NCBI RefSeq assembly: GCF_003097535.1 | Contig: NZ_CP029187.1 | Coordinates: 682,001 to 746,000, forward strand | DNA length: 64,000 bases | From: Flavobacterium pallidum | GTDB lineage: Bacteria; Bacteroidota; Bacteroidia; Flavobacteriales; Flavobacteriaceae | Direction of reading: 5' to 3' | Shown: piece by piece, positions 37,101 to 44,775 of the stretch | Numbering within the stretch: position 1 is the first letter of the stretch | How the letters are laid out: each line of letters opens with the position of its first letter | Notes under the pieces: generated by a model | Database searches by the model: none | Told to the model about the DNA's origin: nothing | What the model saw: the letters and a program-made list of their open reading frames with translations, nothing else | Program-made: the position numbers and the translations under genes

Positions 37101-37327
37101 TTCATGCCGGGCACGCCGTTGAGCGCCCGCTCGAGCGGAATCAATACCGATTTGGTCATCAGTTCGTTGTTCGCGCCGGGATATTCTGCGGTCACATTCA
37201 CTTTTGGCGGTGAAATGGAAGGAAACTGGGTTACGGGCAGCTGTATCAGGGCAATCGCTCCCAAAAACAATATCATCAGCGATATCACGATAGACAGTAC
37301 CGGCCGCTGTATAAATTTATTAAACAT
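34160..37327 (-). CDS. RND efflux pump, HAE1 family inner-membrane transporter
   Basis: The proton-driven inner-membrane pump, 1055 residues, AcrB-like. The first helix segment FIQRPVLSIVISLMILFLG and the following PVTQFPSISPPKVNVTAEYP are standard. Transmembrane helix 4 has the proton-relay Asp pair (ALVLAIGIVVDNAIVVIEAV). The periplasmic porter and docking domains are complete and the sequence ends in a cytosolic acidic tail. The spectrum is likely lipophilic drugs and detergents; it cannot be told from sequence. It is the second of three pump genes. Confidence 0.96.
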   Translation of the reverse strand: MFNKFIQRPVLSIVISLMILFLGAIALIQLPVTQFPSISPPKVNVTAEYPGANNELMTKSVLIPLERALNGVPGMKYIASDAGNDGEASIQVIFNLGTDPNQASLNVQNRVASVVNKLPPLVVREGVKITREESNMLLYVNLYSKDPGADQKFLYNFADINVLSELKRVDGVGDADILGNREYAMRIWLKPDRMLAYKISADEVMEALSQQSLEASPGKTGESSGKRSETFEYVLKYPGRFTTKEQYDNIVIKASPNGEILRLKDVANVEFGSSMYDIYSNLNGRPSAAIVLKQSYGSNASQVIKDVKAKLAEIKASSFPKGMDYEISYDVSKFLDASIEKVLHTLVEAFLLVGLVVFLFLGDWRSTLIPAIAVPVSLVGTFIFMSYFGITLNLITLFALVLAIGIVVDNAIVVIEAVHANMETKHLKPLKATKAAMHEVSGAIIAITFVMAAVFIPVAFMSGPVGIFYRQFSITMATSIILSGVVALTLTPALCAMMLKSTHGKPRKKTPLNRLLDGFNNWFNGLTGRYTSLLSKIVNRRAITFGMLMAFCAGIYFLNNSLPTGFIPNEDQGMFYAVIQTPPGATLERTNEIAEKLQRIAQKMPDVKSVSSLAGYEILTEGTGANSGTCLINLKSWDERSHSAQEVIEELEKKSKDIAGATIEFFQPPAVPGYGAAGGFELRLLDKAGSGDYKKMETVGNDFVKELNKRPELSSVFTFYSASFPQYMLHIDNDIAQQKGVTIENATNTLATLVGSNYEISFIKYDRQYKVMVQASPEYRALPEDILKLYVKNDRDEMVPFSAFMKMDKVYGLSEITRHNMYNASEISGQAAPGYSSSQAINAINEVAAKKLPRGFGIDWAGISKDEVGRGNEAIYIFLICLAFVYLILAAQYESFILPLTVILSLVAGIFGAYLLLMICGLENNIYAQVAMVMLIGLLGKNAVLIVEFAVQRHRAGDSVFRAAIEGSVARFRPILMTSFAFVAGLIPLVFATGPGRVGNRTIGSAALGGMLMGTIFGVIIIPGLYYIFATISEKTKFVKNEEENPLTEEIDNNV

Positions 37328-37352
37328 GGCTTAATTTTTTAGGGGATTAATG

Positions 37353-38435
37353 CTACTCTGCTTTAAGTCTCAAATGGGAAATGACTTCCTTGGGCTGCAC
37401 ATACGTAAACTGGATCTTGTCGTCATCCTTTACCGTTTGTACGCCATCAAGCAGTATGCGGTCGGTTGCGGAAATGCCGCTTTGCACTACGTATAAATCG
37501 GGGAGCTCCCCCTTGATGGTGATTTCGCGTGACCTTACCGTATTGTTCTTATCCACAACAAAGACATACATCTTGTCCTGGATCTCATAAGTCGTTTTCT
37601 GTGGGATGATCAGTGCGTTTTTAACGGGAACAGTCATCATCACTTTGCCGGTCTCGCCGTTGCGCAGCAATTTGTCAGGATTTGGAAACCCGGCGCGGAA
37701 TGCGATGTTTCCGGTTTCGTTGTCGAATTCCCCTTCAATGACTTCCACTTTTCCTTTGTATTTTAAAGGTTCGTTGTTGGCCAAAAGCAATCCGACTTCG
37801 TTATTGCCGCGGTCTTTTATATTGGTCTGGTAGCTGATATATTCCGGTTCCGACACGTTGAAGTAGGCGAACATGCGGCTGTTGTCTGAAAGGCTAGTGA
37901 GCAGTTCGCCCTCATCGATGAGGCTGCCGAGCTTCAGTGGAATGCGGTCGATGGTTCCGGCAAAAGGCGCGCGGATTTCGGTAAAGCCCAAATGCAGTTT
38001 GGCAAGTGATACTTCGGCTTTCGCCTGGTCCAGTTTGGCCTGCGCCATCGCCTGTTCGTTTTTAGAAACGACATTTTTATCGGCCAGGGTTTTGGCGTTC
38101 TGGAGTTCGATGGTGGCGGCTTTCGCTTCGGATTCTGCCTTCAGCAATTCAGCCTGGTACAGTTGCGGCATGATCCGGAACAGCAGTTGCCCGGCCTGTA
38201 CCGACTGGCCTTCATCCACATAAATATCCTGCAGGTATCCTTTTTCCTGCGCGCGGATTTCGATATTGCGCACCGATTTGATCTGGGACACATAGTCTTT
38301 GGTAAACGACGTGTCTATCACTACCGGGCTTGTTACGGTAAACTTGCCGGTTTCTTCTTTTTCTTCTTTTTTAGTGGTACATGAAATCGTACACAACAGG
38401 GCTATAACGCCCGAAAACATTACATTTCTGGTCAT
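37353..38435 (-). CDS. RND efflux periplasmic adaptor subunit
   Basis: The membrane-fusion protein linking pump and channel, 360 residues. A lipoprotein signal ends in CTISCTTKKE. Then come the lipoyl halves (RAQEKGYLQDIYVDEGQSVQ and RAPFAGTIDRIPLKLGSLI), the alpha hairpin with a repeated Ala-Lys pattern, the beta-barrel domain (FYFNVSEPEY-like, here MFAYFNVSEPEY) and the membrane-proximal domain. The gene is 25 bases upstream of the pump and is the likely first core gene of the operon. Confidence 0.95.
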   Translation of the reverse strand: MTRNVMFSGVIALLCTISCTTKKEEKEETGKFTVTSPVVIDTSFTKDYVSQIKSVRNIEIRAQEKGYLQDIYVDEGQSVQAGQLLFRIMPQLYQAELLKAESEAKAATIELQNAKTLADKNVVSKNEQAMAQAKLDQAKAEVSLAKLHLGFTEIRAPFAGTIDRIPLKLGSLIDEGELLTSLSDNSRMFAYFNVSEPEYISYQTNIKDRGNNEVGLLLANNEPLKYKGKVEVIEGEFDNETGNIAFRAGFPNPDKLLRNGETGKVMMTVPVKNALIIPQKTTYEIQDKMYVFVVDKNNTVRSREITIKGELPDLYVVQSGISATDRILLDGVQTVKDDDKIQFTYVQPKEVISHLRLKAE

Positions 38436-38542
38436 AGTATTAATAAAATACGGGGAATTAATGATTTGGATTTTTGAGATAAATCAGGACATGCGGGTAT
38501 CAACCTTCCGAAAACGAAATGTCAATCACCGAAAAGCTGTTC

Positions 38543-38929
38543 TCAAATCCTTAAGACCCTGAGCGTAATGTAAATGGGGGAAGTATGGCCGATGATGGCC
38601 GGGGAAATATATAACGGCGTGTGACCGGATGCTTTTTGCGCGATGAATTGAGCAGGCCGCGGATGGCATACTGCGTAGTGGTTTGTAAAGGATTTGCCTG
38701 TATGGTCGTCTTTCGCGTTGCCGGTACCGGAAAAATCTTCATCGGTGTCTGAATCGGTATCTTCGAAGAGGTTTTTGTCCAGGTCGGCTGCCGTGAATTG
38801 CTGTAGTGTATGGATGGTTTTTGCAGACTCCGTATGGATTTTCACTGCACCATGGGTATGGGCATGCGCGGCATTCCCTCCGAAGGACAGGAAGGCAACA
38901 ACAGACAATATGAAATACAGCGCTCTCAT
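38543..38929 (-). CDS. Small secreted histidine-rich protein ahead of the RND operon
   Basis: The 128 residues begin with a signal peptide (MRALYFILSVVAFLSFGGNA, cleavage near AHAHTHG). The mature part has a His cluster (AHAHTHGAVKIHTESAKTIH), an acidic middle (LFEDTDSDTDEDFSGTG) and more His (HYAVCHPRP, HTPLYI, GHTSP). It resembles metal-binding periplasmic proteins found before heavy-metal efflux pumps, but the family is not one I recognise. It sits 107 bases upstream of the adaptor gene on the same strand, so it may be cotranscribed. Metal binding is inference. Confidence 0.65.
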   Translation of the reverse strand: MRALYFILSVVAFLSFGGNAAHAHTHGAVKIHTESAKTIHTLQQFTAADLDKNLFEDTDSDTDEDFSGTGNAKDDHTGKSFTNHYAVCHPRPAQFIAQKASGHTPLYISPAIIGHTSPIYITLRVLRI

Positions 38930-39028
38930 TCGGGCGGTAAAATAACGGAATATTGAAAAAAGATGTAAGGACGATAACGAAAAATTAACAGAAAACGGTT
39001 TCGCTCGCCGTCTATTCTCATGTTCCAG

Positions 39029-39229
39029 CTATTCTTTTCGGGTTTTCGTGGTTGCGGAAACAGTGGTAAATAAAATAATGAATAACCAAATGAGGTAGTT
39101 TGAAACATCCCTTAATTCCGGTATTTTGTGGCCTGCACCCAACGAAAGGGAATAATACACAATCCTCAGGATGATTGCGATAAGGAACAGGATTCCTAGA
39201 CCAATGTACTTTTTTCGGTTGTTTTGCAT
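39029..39229 (-). CDS. Small two-helix membrane protein (66 aa)
   Basis: From the ATG at 39229 it is 66 residues, MQNNRKKYIGLGILFLIAII then a second helix (NYLIWLFIILFTTVSATT) and a basic end (KTRKE). The frame is open to 39370 but that part overlaps the end of the upstream TraB-like gene, so the shorter start is likely. No function is recognised. Same strand as the TraB-like gene, 34 bases after its stop. Confidence 0.6.
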   Translation of the reverse strand: MQNNRKKYIGLGILFLIAIILRIVYYSLSLGAGHKIPELRDVSNYLIWLFIILFTTVSATTKTRKE

Positions 39230-39263
39230 GGTGTTTTGGTTACGTGCTGCAATTTGCTGATTT

Positions 39264-40001
39264 TTACCACCTGATGTTTGACCCTTCTCGTACGCGTTCC
39301 CAATTAGGATTATATTTTTGAAGGTACTCCTCGAAGTTTTTCTCGTGCATTGCGCCATAAAGGATGACAATTTTTTTTTCCGGAGCGATTGCGACTAATC
39401 GACTTAAATGCTCATTCCGGTAATGCAAAACGAGGCCGTCCATTTTTTTGCGGTCAATCTTCCGGCAGCGGTATTTATCATTCAATTTGGTTTGCCAGTC
39501 ACATTCACTAAGCTTTATATTGCCGTTTTTCTTTTCAAAGATACTGACCAATTCATCAATGTGAAGGTCTGCATTTATATCCGTGACTTTATCGACGCCG
39601 GTATTCTGGGCAGTCTGTCCTATAAAACCTTTTACAGCAAACTGTTTCGTGCTTTTATTGTTTTTGTCGGCGTAGTTATTTGGAACCATGCCGATAATTG
39701 TCCGAAACTTACGTAGTATCGAATCCCTACGCGTGCTGTCAATTGATTTTGACATTTCGACACCTTCATAATAAATTGCATACCCCTTCATCCTGAATGA
39801 ATCTACAAGAGTCTTTATCCTTGCAAATTTTTCCGGTTTGTTGACGTGTGCCATAGGAATAAAGCGCACATCTTTCTCGCCATCCCTGAAATGCCATACC
39901 ATAAATGTGGCATTGTAATTATTGATCACCACTTTGGTCATCATTCGTCCGCAAGCGAAGACCGTAAAAGCTATAAAAGAAATAAGTAACCATTTTTTCA
40001 T
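39264..40001 (-). CDS. TraB/PrgY-like (GX2H-type) lipoprotein, copy 1
   Basis: A 245-residue exported lipoprotein: the signal ends in the lipobox TVFACGRM. It resembles the TraB/PrgY/ChaN/EreA fold: a first His motif FIPMAHVNK (residues 47-55), a Glu in AIYYEGVEMS, and a second GxxH motif, ILYGAMHEKNFEEYL, near the end. In Enterococcus PrgY/TraB lower pheromone activity; other members are proteases (Tiki) or haem-linked proteins. Copy 2 lies at 40514-41254, so this is a tandem duplication. Placing it in this family is a motif-level inference. Confidence 0.68.
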   Translation of the reverse strand: MKKWLLISFIAFTVFACGRMMTKVVINNYNATFMVWHFRDGEKDVRFIPMAHVNKPEKFARIKTLVDSFRMKGYAIYYEGVEMSKSIDSTRRDSILRKFRTIIGMVPNNYADKNNKSTKQFAVKGFIGQTAQNTGVDKVTDINADLHIDELVSIFEKKNGNIKLSECDWQTKLNDKYRCRKIDRKKMDGLVLHYRNEHLSRLVAIAPEKKIVILYGAMHEKNFEEYLQKYNPNWERVREGSNIRW

Positions 40002-40017
40002 ATTACAAAGATTAATA

Positions 40018-40046
40018 AAAGCCGGGATCCCTAAATTCCCGGCTTT
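40018..40046 (-). terminator. Terminator after the 132-residue secreted protein gene
   Basis: The stem AAAGCCGGGA / TCCCGGCTTT is followed on the minus strand by T-rich sequence, 30 bases past the stop at 40076 and just before copy 1 of the TraB-like gene. Confidence 0.7.
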
Positions 40047-40075
40047 CGTGATTGTATAAAAATAACGGAAAGATT

Positions 40076-40474
40076 TTACTCTTTCTTTATCGTAATGATG
40101 ACATCGTCATCAAATTTGTACTCGCCTTTTTTGTAAGTTTCCTTGTTGGCGAGTATGACCTCATAAGTATAGATGCCTTTGGGCAGGTTGAAAACACACT
40201 CCTTACCATCGTTTTGGACGACCATTTCTTTTTTGATGTCATTGTCTGCGCTGTCTTTACCGTCGAGTTTAAAGGTGATCTTCTCCGTGAGTTTGTTCTT
40301 TACGCATACGCTTTCGATGGTTTTACTGTCCTTCTTCGGATCGGACTTTGCTACTTTGAGGATGCTGAGGCCGCCTAACAAAAGTTCTCCGGCTTTGAGG
40401 GTTTTGTCAAGGTCGGATTGGGGGAAGCAGATTGTGGGGAAGATAAATAGGAGTGTATAAAGAAAAGTTTTCAT
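40076..40474 (-). CDS. Small secreted protein (132 aa), unknown function
   Basis: A signal peptide (MKTFLYTLLFIFPTICFPQ) precedes a 113-residue mature region rich in Lys and Asp. The final part (LPKGIYTYEVILANKETYKK) reads like a beta-sandwich end. No family is recognised. It lies between the two TraB-like lipoprotein genes on the same strand, 39 bases after copy 2, and has its own terminator. Confidence 0.65.
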   Translation of the reverse strand: MKTFLYTLLFIFPTICFPQSDLDKTLKAGELLLGGLSILKVAKSDPKKDSKTIESVCVKNKLTEKITFKLDGKDSADNDIKKEMVVQNDGKECVFNLPKGIYTYEVILANKETYKKGEYKFDDDVIITIKKE

Positions 40475-40513
40475 GGCGTGGAAGTTTTGATGTTGTTGTG
40501 GCGTGGTGATTAT

Positions 40514-41254
40514 TTATTTAGAGGGTTTTCGGTCAGACGTATATACATACTTCCATGTTGAATCTTGTTCCTTTAAAAGTTTTTCAACACCATATTGGTG
40601 ACCCGCCCCATAAATCAATAGTGTTTTTTTAGAATTTGCTTCATTTATCTTTTGAAGAATTAGACGATTTCTTAATACCACCATTAAATAATTGTTTTTC
40701 GCTTGATCGATTCTAGAACATTTATATTTGCTGTTAAGATCCGCTTTTAAGTCGCAATCATTTAAGGTAATTTCGCCTTTTTCTTTTTCGAATAGGTCAA
40801 TCAAATTTATCAAGTCGAAATCGGCTCTGATATCCTTATCTGTATCAATCCCAGTATTTTCATTAGTTTGGGTCACTATGCCTTTAATTTTAGGAACGCC
40901 GGTTGTCTTATTTTTTTTATTGGTATAAGGGGAAACATAGACACCAGTAATTTTCTTGAACTTCCGTAAATATTTATCAATTTTTAAGCTGTCATTGTTT
41001 ATGTAATCCAGCGCCAGACCTTCATATAAAATTATATATCCATCCTGTCTGAGACTATCAACTTTTTTCTTAACATCGGCATAGAAAGTAGGTTTGCCAA
41101 TATGAATCATTGGCATGAAAATCAAATTTGATTTTCCATTTGAATATTGATGCATATATGCATTCTTATGTATAGAAAGATAAACTCTTGTCATAATAGG
41201 ACGACATGATAATGCCATCCAGGTAAGGGAAATCAAAATGATAATTTTCTTCAT
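40514..41254 (-). CDS. TraB/PrgY-like lipoprotein, copy 2
   Basis: 246 residues, lipobox MALSCRP. It aligns by eye along its length with copy 1: FMPMIHIGKPTFYADVKKKV, then YIILYEGLAL, then LIYGAGHQYGVEKLL. Shared segments also include the TNENTGIDTDKDIRADFD region against QNTGVDKVTDINADLH. It is clearly more AT-rich than copy 1, so the copies are old or one was imported. The role is unknown; a link with the nearby peptides is speculative. Confidence 0.68.
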   Translation of the reverse strand: MKKIIILISLTWMALSCRPIMTRVYLSIHKNAYMHQYSNGKSNLIFMPMIHIGKPTFYADVKKKVDSLRQDGYIILYEGLALDYINNDSLKIDKYLRKFKKITGVYVSPYTNKKNKTTGVPKIKGIVTQTNENTGIDTDKDIRADFDLINLIDLFEKEKGEITLNDCDLKADLNSKYKCSRIDQAKNNYLMVVLRNRLILQKINEANSKKTLLIYGAGHQYGVEKLLKEQDSTWKYVYTSDRKPSK

Positions 41255-41287
41255 ATAGTTCTCAATTTAGTTTCTATAGAATGATTT

Positions 41288-41321
41288 TAAGCGCATTAGT
41301 ATGATTGACTAATGCGCTTTA
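41288..41321. terminator. Hairpin after the 158-residue secreted protein gene
   Basis: The stem AAGCGCATTAGT / ACTAATGCGCTT is a perfect 12-pair hairpin, followed by T/A runs on the minus strand. Confidence 0.7.
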
Positions 41322-41325
41322 TTTC

Positions 41326-41802
41326 TTACTTGGCGGCGGCCACTAAAGACAGTACCATCGGTAATACTTTTACTGCGGCATCCCACCAGCATCCAGCCTT
41401 ACACTCTCCACGGCCTTTAATTTTTGTTCCGTCAGGATTGGTGAAGTTTTTTTTGCAATCGGTTAAGCAATCCGAAAGACTTTTCCCTTCAGCGCTCTCT
41501 TCACTCAGCTTATTTGCATTAACAACAAAATAATTTGTGGTAACCGAAGTGTTCTTAATCATATTGTCTGAAAACTCCAGACTGATCAATCCGTTGCCTT
41601 CGTCAGGTACTACAAACTTCATCTGGCCCTTCTCGGTTTTGCCATCTTTGTTTTTAAACGAAACATCATAAATGATGGTCTCTGATGGCCCTGCGGGGCT
41701 TTGCCTGAACGATGGCAACTCCATTTTTACGAATCTGGTTTGAGCATTGGCGGTTAGTGTAAGCAGGCATGTGGCAAGTAGACTTAAAAATAATTTTTTC
41801 AT
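41326..41802 (-). CDS. Small secreted Cys-containing protein (158 aa)
   Basis: The signal peptide (MKKLFLSLLATCLLTLTANA) is cleaved before QTRF. The mature part has a conserved-looking Cys set toward the end: LSDCLTDCKKNF and GRGECKAGCWWDAAV, followed by a hydrophobic C-terminus (VLPMVLSLVAAAK). I know no family for it. Its upstream region shares GTWACTATWTMAG wording with the two secreted-peptide genes (see finding), and the LuxR response-regulator gene lies just upstream of it, 122 bases away. Confidence 0.68.
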   Translation of the reverse strand: MKKLFLSLLATCLLTLTANAQTRFVKMELPSFRQSPAGPSETIIYDVSFKNKDGKTEKGQMKFVVPDEGNGLISLEFSDNMIKNTSVTTNYFVVNANKLSEESAEGKSLSDCLTDCKKNFTNPDGTKIKGRGECKAGCWWDAAVKVLPMVLSLVAAAK

Positions 41803-41866
41803 GGTAATAATTAATTAAAGATTGATAAAAATTTACATTTCAAATGTGCTGCAGTAATTTGATATT

Positions 41867-41900
41867 GTAAAAGTATGGGGGTGTATTCTTAAATAGTTAC
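41867..41900 (-). promoter_or_regulatory. Candidate shared regulatory motif upstream of the 158-aa gene
   Basis: On the minus strand GTAACTATTTAAGAATA (41900 onward) is followed 25 bases later by TACTTTTAC. Both resemble the peptide-gene pair GTTACTATWTCAGG and TAGTTTTAC. The resemblance is short, so this is tentative. Confidence 0.3.
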
Positions 41901-41924
41901 GACTTTCACACCCCAAATGTTAAA

Positions 41925-42587
41925 TTATATCAATCCTAATTTTTTAGCTTCTGTCAAAATATCGTCATCGGTACCATTATTGATACACAGATAGTCCTTA
42001 ATAGTCACTTTTCTTTTTTCGATGGCGCTTTTCGATATTCCAAGGATGTCCGGCATTTGTTTAAGTTTTATGCCTTTAGCGAGCAGCATAATGATTTCCC
42101 GATTCATTTTGTCCAGGTATCTTTCGCGTGACAACAATTCCCTCACACCAGTATTAACGGTATCGCTGTAATAGCTTTTCCCCGAAACAATAATCCCAAA
42201 TGCCTTAAGAAGGCCGTCACCATTGAAATCGCTTTTCACCATCAATCCTTCCGGGGCGATTTTCCTGACAAGGTTGTATAGGATGATCGCTTCAGAATGC
42301 GAAGTGATCATAATAATCTTAGTCCCAGGCCAGTGTTGACGAACCAGGACGGCAAGGTCTTCACCGGATTGGATATTTTTTTCCAGGAATGGCGGCAGGC
42401 TCAAATCAATAAAAACAAGGTCAAATTTTCCTGAATAGGCCGGATTTGTGATGATGGAAAAGGCCCTTTCGCAGTTGTAGGCGGCTGTGGTTTCAATCTC
42501 ATACCCGAAATCGTTCAGGCCCAGGATTACCTTATAGCCTTCAATCTGTGAAGGATGGTCGTCAATCATTAGAATACGTATGGTCAT
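41925..42587 (-). CDS. LuxR-type response regulator
   Basis: A two-component regulator of 220 residues: receiver domain (about 1-125: MIDDHPSQIEGY with the acidic pair, phospho-acceptor Asp in LVFIDLSLPP, and the KSDF region with the Lys), then an LuxR-like HTH (NREIIMLLAKGIKLKQMPDI, SKSAIEKRKVTIKDYL). It starts six bases after the paired histidine-kinase gene at 42594, so it is the cognate regulator. Receiver and HTH both look intact, unlike the receiver-only paralogue at 53656. Confidence 0.93.
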   Translation of the reverse strand: MTIRILMIDDHPSQIEGYKVILGLNDFGYEIETTAAYNCERAFSIITNPAYSGKFDLVFIDLSLPPFLEKNIQSGEDLAVLVRQHWPGTKIIMITSHSEAIILYNLVRKIAPEGLMVKSDFNGDGLLKAFGIIVSGKSYYSDTVNTGVRELLSRERYLDKMNREIIMLLAKGIKLKQMPDILGISKSAIEKRKVTIKDYLCINNGTDDDILTEAKKLGLI

Positions 42588-42593
42588 AAGCGG

Positions 42594-44648
42594 CTATTTA
42601 ATCGTTAGCGGAAATGTCAGTGTAAGGGTTGTACCGGCGTTTGGTTTGGATTCGATCTTCAATTTGCCCTGAAGTTCCCTTGCACGTTCCTTCATGTTGC
42701 GTAAACCCAATCCTTTGCCGGTATTTTTTTTGTCAAAACCTTTGCCATTGTCATTTATTTCAATGCTCAGGATGTTGTTCGCCTGACTGATTGTTACAGA
42801 CAGCGATGAAGCACCTGCATATTTTACCGTATTTTGCAATGCTTCCTGCAGGATGCGGTACAGTTGCATTTTGCTATTGTTGTCCAGGTCCTGCCAGGCG
42901 ATTGACTCCTCTGTAATAAGCGTGGTTTGCATCCCGGTGGCGGTTTCTGCAGATTGCAGCATGTTGCGTAACACCGGGATGAAATCGTTACTGTCTGCAA
43001 AAGCGGTCTGTCCTAAATCATAAGCGATATTGCGGATCTCCTGCTCGACCTCGCGTAAGGTGTCAATATGTGCCAACGACTTTTGGATGGTTTCCGGATC
43101 GGTGCGTTTGGTCAGTACGAACAGGTTCATCCTGATCGCCGACAGCTTGCCCATGATGCCGTCGTGCAACTCGCGTGCAATGCGTTTCTTTTCCTGCTGG
43201 CGCCCCTGGTCGTGCTGTTGCTGGTGGGCAAGGCGCAACTCATACAACTCGCTTTCGGATTGCTGCTGGCGGCGGAGTATGGCAAGTTCGCGGTTCTTGA
43301 GCCGCTGGCGGTTTAGTAAATAAGTAATGATCATGAGCAGTAAGGCCAATCCAAATAGGGAAGCTACGGTGATGAGCTTGCGGTCCTTTTTGGCGTTTTC
43401 GGCTTTTAGTTGTTTTTGTTGTTGGATAAGATTGTCGGTTTCGAATTCGATGCGGGCGAATTTGTTTTTGATGCGGCGGTCGGCAATTTCGATACTATCA
43501 AATAATCTATAATACTCTTGTAAATACTCAAAAGCTTTAGATGGATCTGCTTTTGTAAGGATTCTGACAGCATACATTTGATCACGTGGAAAATTATTTT
43601 CCTTCGTTAGTTTGTAAGTTTTTTTTGCAAAATCTAAAGCTTTAATATTATCATTTTTCAACAAATAAAATTCCGCGAGGTGAGCATAACAATTATAGAC
43701 TCCAACAGCATCGTTTAATGAATCCCTTATTTTCAAGGATTGATAAAATAAATCTGGTAAATCATCTAATTCATTTAATCTAAATTTTGCATGTCCTAGG
43801 TTGCTAAGTAACATAGCATAAGTTGATGGGTTGTCTTTTCTGAGGTTAGCTTCTTTAAGTCCAATTTCACAATATATCTTTGAAATTTTATATTTTTTTT
43901 GGCATGTACACATGCGTCCAAGATTGTTTAACGTAGCTGCTTTAAAGTGATTTTTTAAAGGAATAGATTTGTCAGCGCAAAGCGATAATGCTATGTTATA
44001 ATATTTCCTCGATAATTCGAATTCACTTAATTCACCATAAGCAATTCCAAGTAAATTGTTAGCTTCATAACGAAGCTCAATCTTATTGGGCCGACCTTTT
44101 ATGATTCTTAAAATATCAAAAGCACTTTTTTCATAACCTAAATAATCCGTGTATTTATGTTGAATTTGCGCCTTGCTAAATAAGGGTTCTAGAATTTCTT
44201 CGCTATTTTTTATTTTGTTGTAGAATTTTATTGATTTATCAAAGTAGTAATAACTACTATCAGGTTTATTCATAAGAACGAAATAATCTCCCATGTAACT
44301 ACACGCTTTAGCCATACTGAAAGTATCAAGAGCGCTTTCAGATTGTTTTATTAAAAATGAAGTTATCTTTTTATAATCAATTGTATCTTTCATATTCCAA
44401 AAACGTCCTGCTACTTTAAAAAAATAATACCTGTTTATGGAGTCATTATTTTGTTTTTCTATAATTCTCAGCGCCTTAAAATTATTTTCATAACGAATCT
44501 TATAAGGCAAACTCTCATCAAATGCAATACTCAGGTATTTTAAAATACTGTCGTTTTTAGGAGGTAGTTTGACGGATTCGACTTTTTTATTATCACAATA
44601 CGATAACAAAAAACTTATTAAGATGACGGCAGCAATCTTTTTAAACAT
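42594..44648 (-). CDS. TPR-sensor histidine kinase (HK4)
   Basis: 684 residues, topology lipoprotein-type signal (ISFLLSYCDNKK), periplasmic TPR-like helices (about 30-400), a single membrane helix, then a cytosolic HisKA_3 kinase. The H-box is KKRIARELHDGIMGKLSAIR, the N-box RILQEALQNTVKYAGAS, the G-box DNGKGFDKKNTGKGLGLRNM. YLGYEKSAFDILRIIKG is a motif shared with the three other kinases here. The TPR half is AT-rich. It is followed by its LuxR regulator. The start is the ATG at 44648 (44651 is the alternative); the frame upstream of it overlaps the promoter. Confidence 0.92.
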   Translation of the reverse strand: MFKKIAAVILISFLLSYCDNKKVESVKLPPKNDSILKYLSIAFDESLPYKIRYENNFKALRIIEKQNNDSINRYYFFKVAGRFWNMKDTIDYKKITSFLIKQSESALDTFSMAKACSYMGDYFVLMNKPDSSYYYFDKSIKFYNKIKNSEEILEPLFSKAQIQHKYTDYLGYEKSAFDILRIIKGRPNKIELRYEANNLLGIAYGELSEFELSRKYYNIALSLCADKSIPLKNHFKAATLNNLGRMCTCQKKYKISKIYCEIGLKEANLRKDNPSTYAMLLSNLGHAKFRLNELDDLPDLFYQSLKIRDSLNDAVGVYNCYAHLAEFYLLKNDNIKALDFAKKTYKLTKENNFPRDQMYAVRILTKADPSKAFEYLQEYYRLFDSIEIADRRIKNKFARIEFETDNLIQQQKQLKAENAKKDRKLITVASLFGLALLLMIITYLLNRQRLKNRELAILRRQQQSESELYELRLAHQQQHDQGRQQEKKRIARELHDGIMGKLSAIRMNLFVLTKRTDPETIQKSLAHIDTLREVEQEIRNIAYDLGQTAFADSNDFIPVLRNMLQSAETATGMQTTLITEESIAWQDLDNNSKMQLYRILQEALQNTVKYAGASSLSVTISQANNILSIEINDNGKGFDKKNTGKGLGLRNMKERARELQGKLKIESKPNAGTTLTLTFPLTIK

Positions 44649-44661
44649 CATATCGTTTTTC

Positions 44662-44669
44662 CAAAAATA
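44662..44669 (-). promoter_or_regulatory. Promoter -7 element of kinase HK4
   Basis: TATTTTTG followed by GAAAAACGA on the minus strand, 13 bases before the ATG at 44648; nearly the same as the HK3 promoter. Confidence 0.55.
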
Positions 44670-44775
44670 ATTAATCCCGCACAACTTAACCAAAAACCAA
44701 ACTGCCCCATTACGCTTTTTCCACAACAAATGTTAAATTTTTCCAACCGCAAATCACTTTCCGTATTTTTAAAAA

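Noticed and set aside
39230..39370. N-terminal extension of the 66-residue membrane protein
   Set aside because: It overlaps the 3' end of the TraB-like gene in another frame and lacks family-like character.
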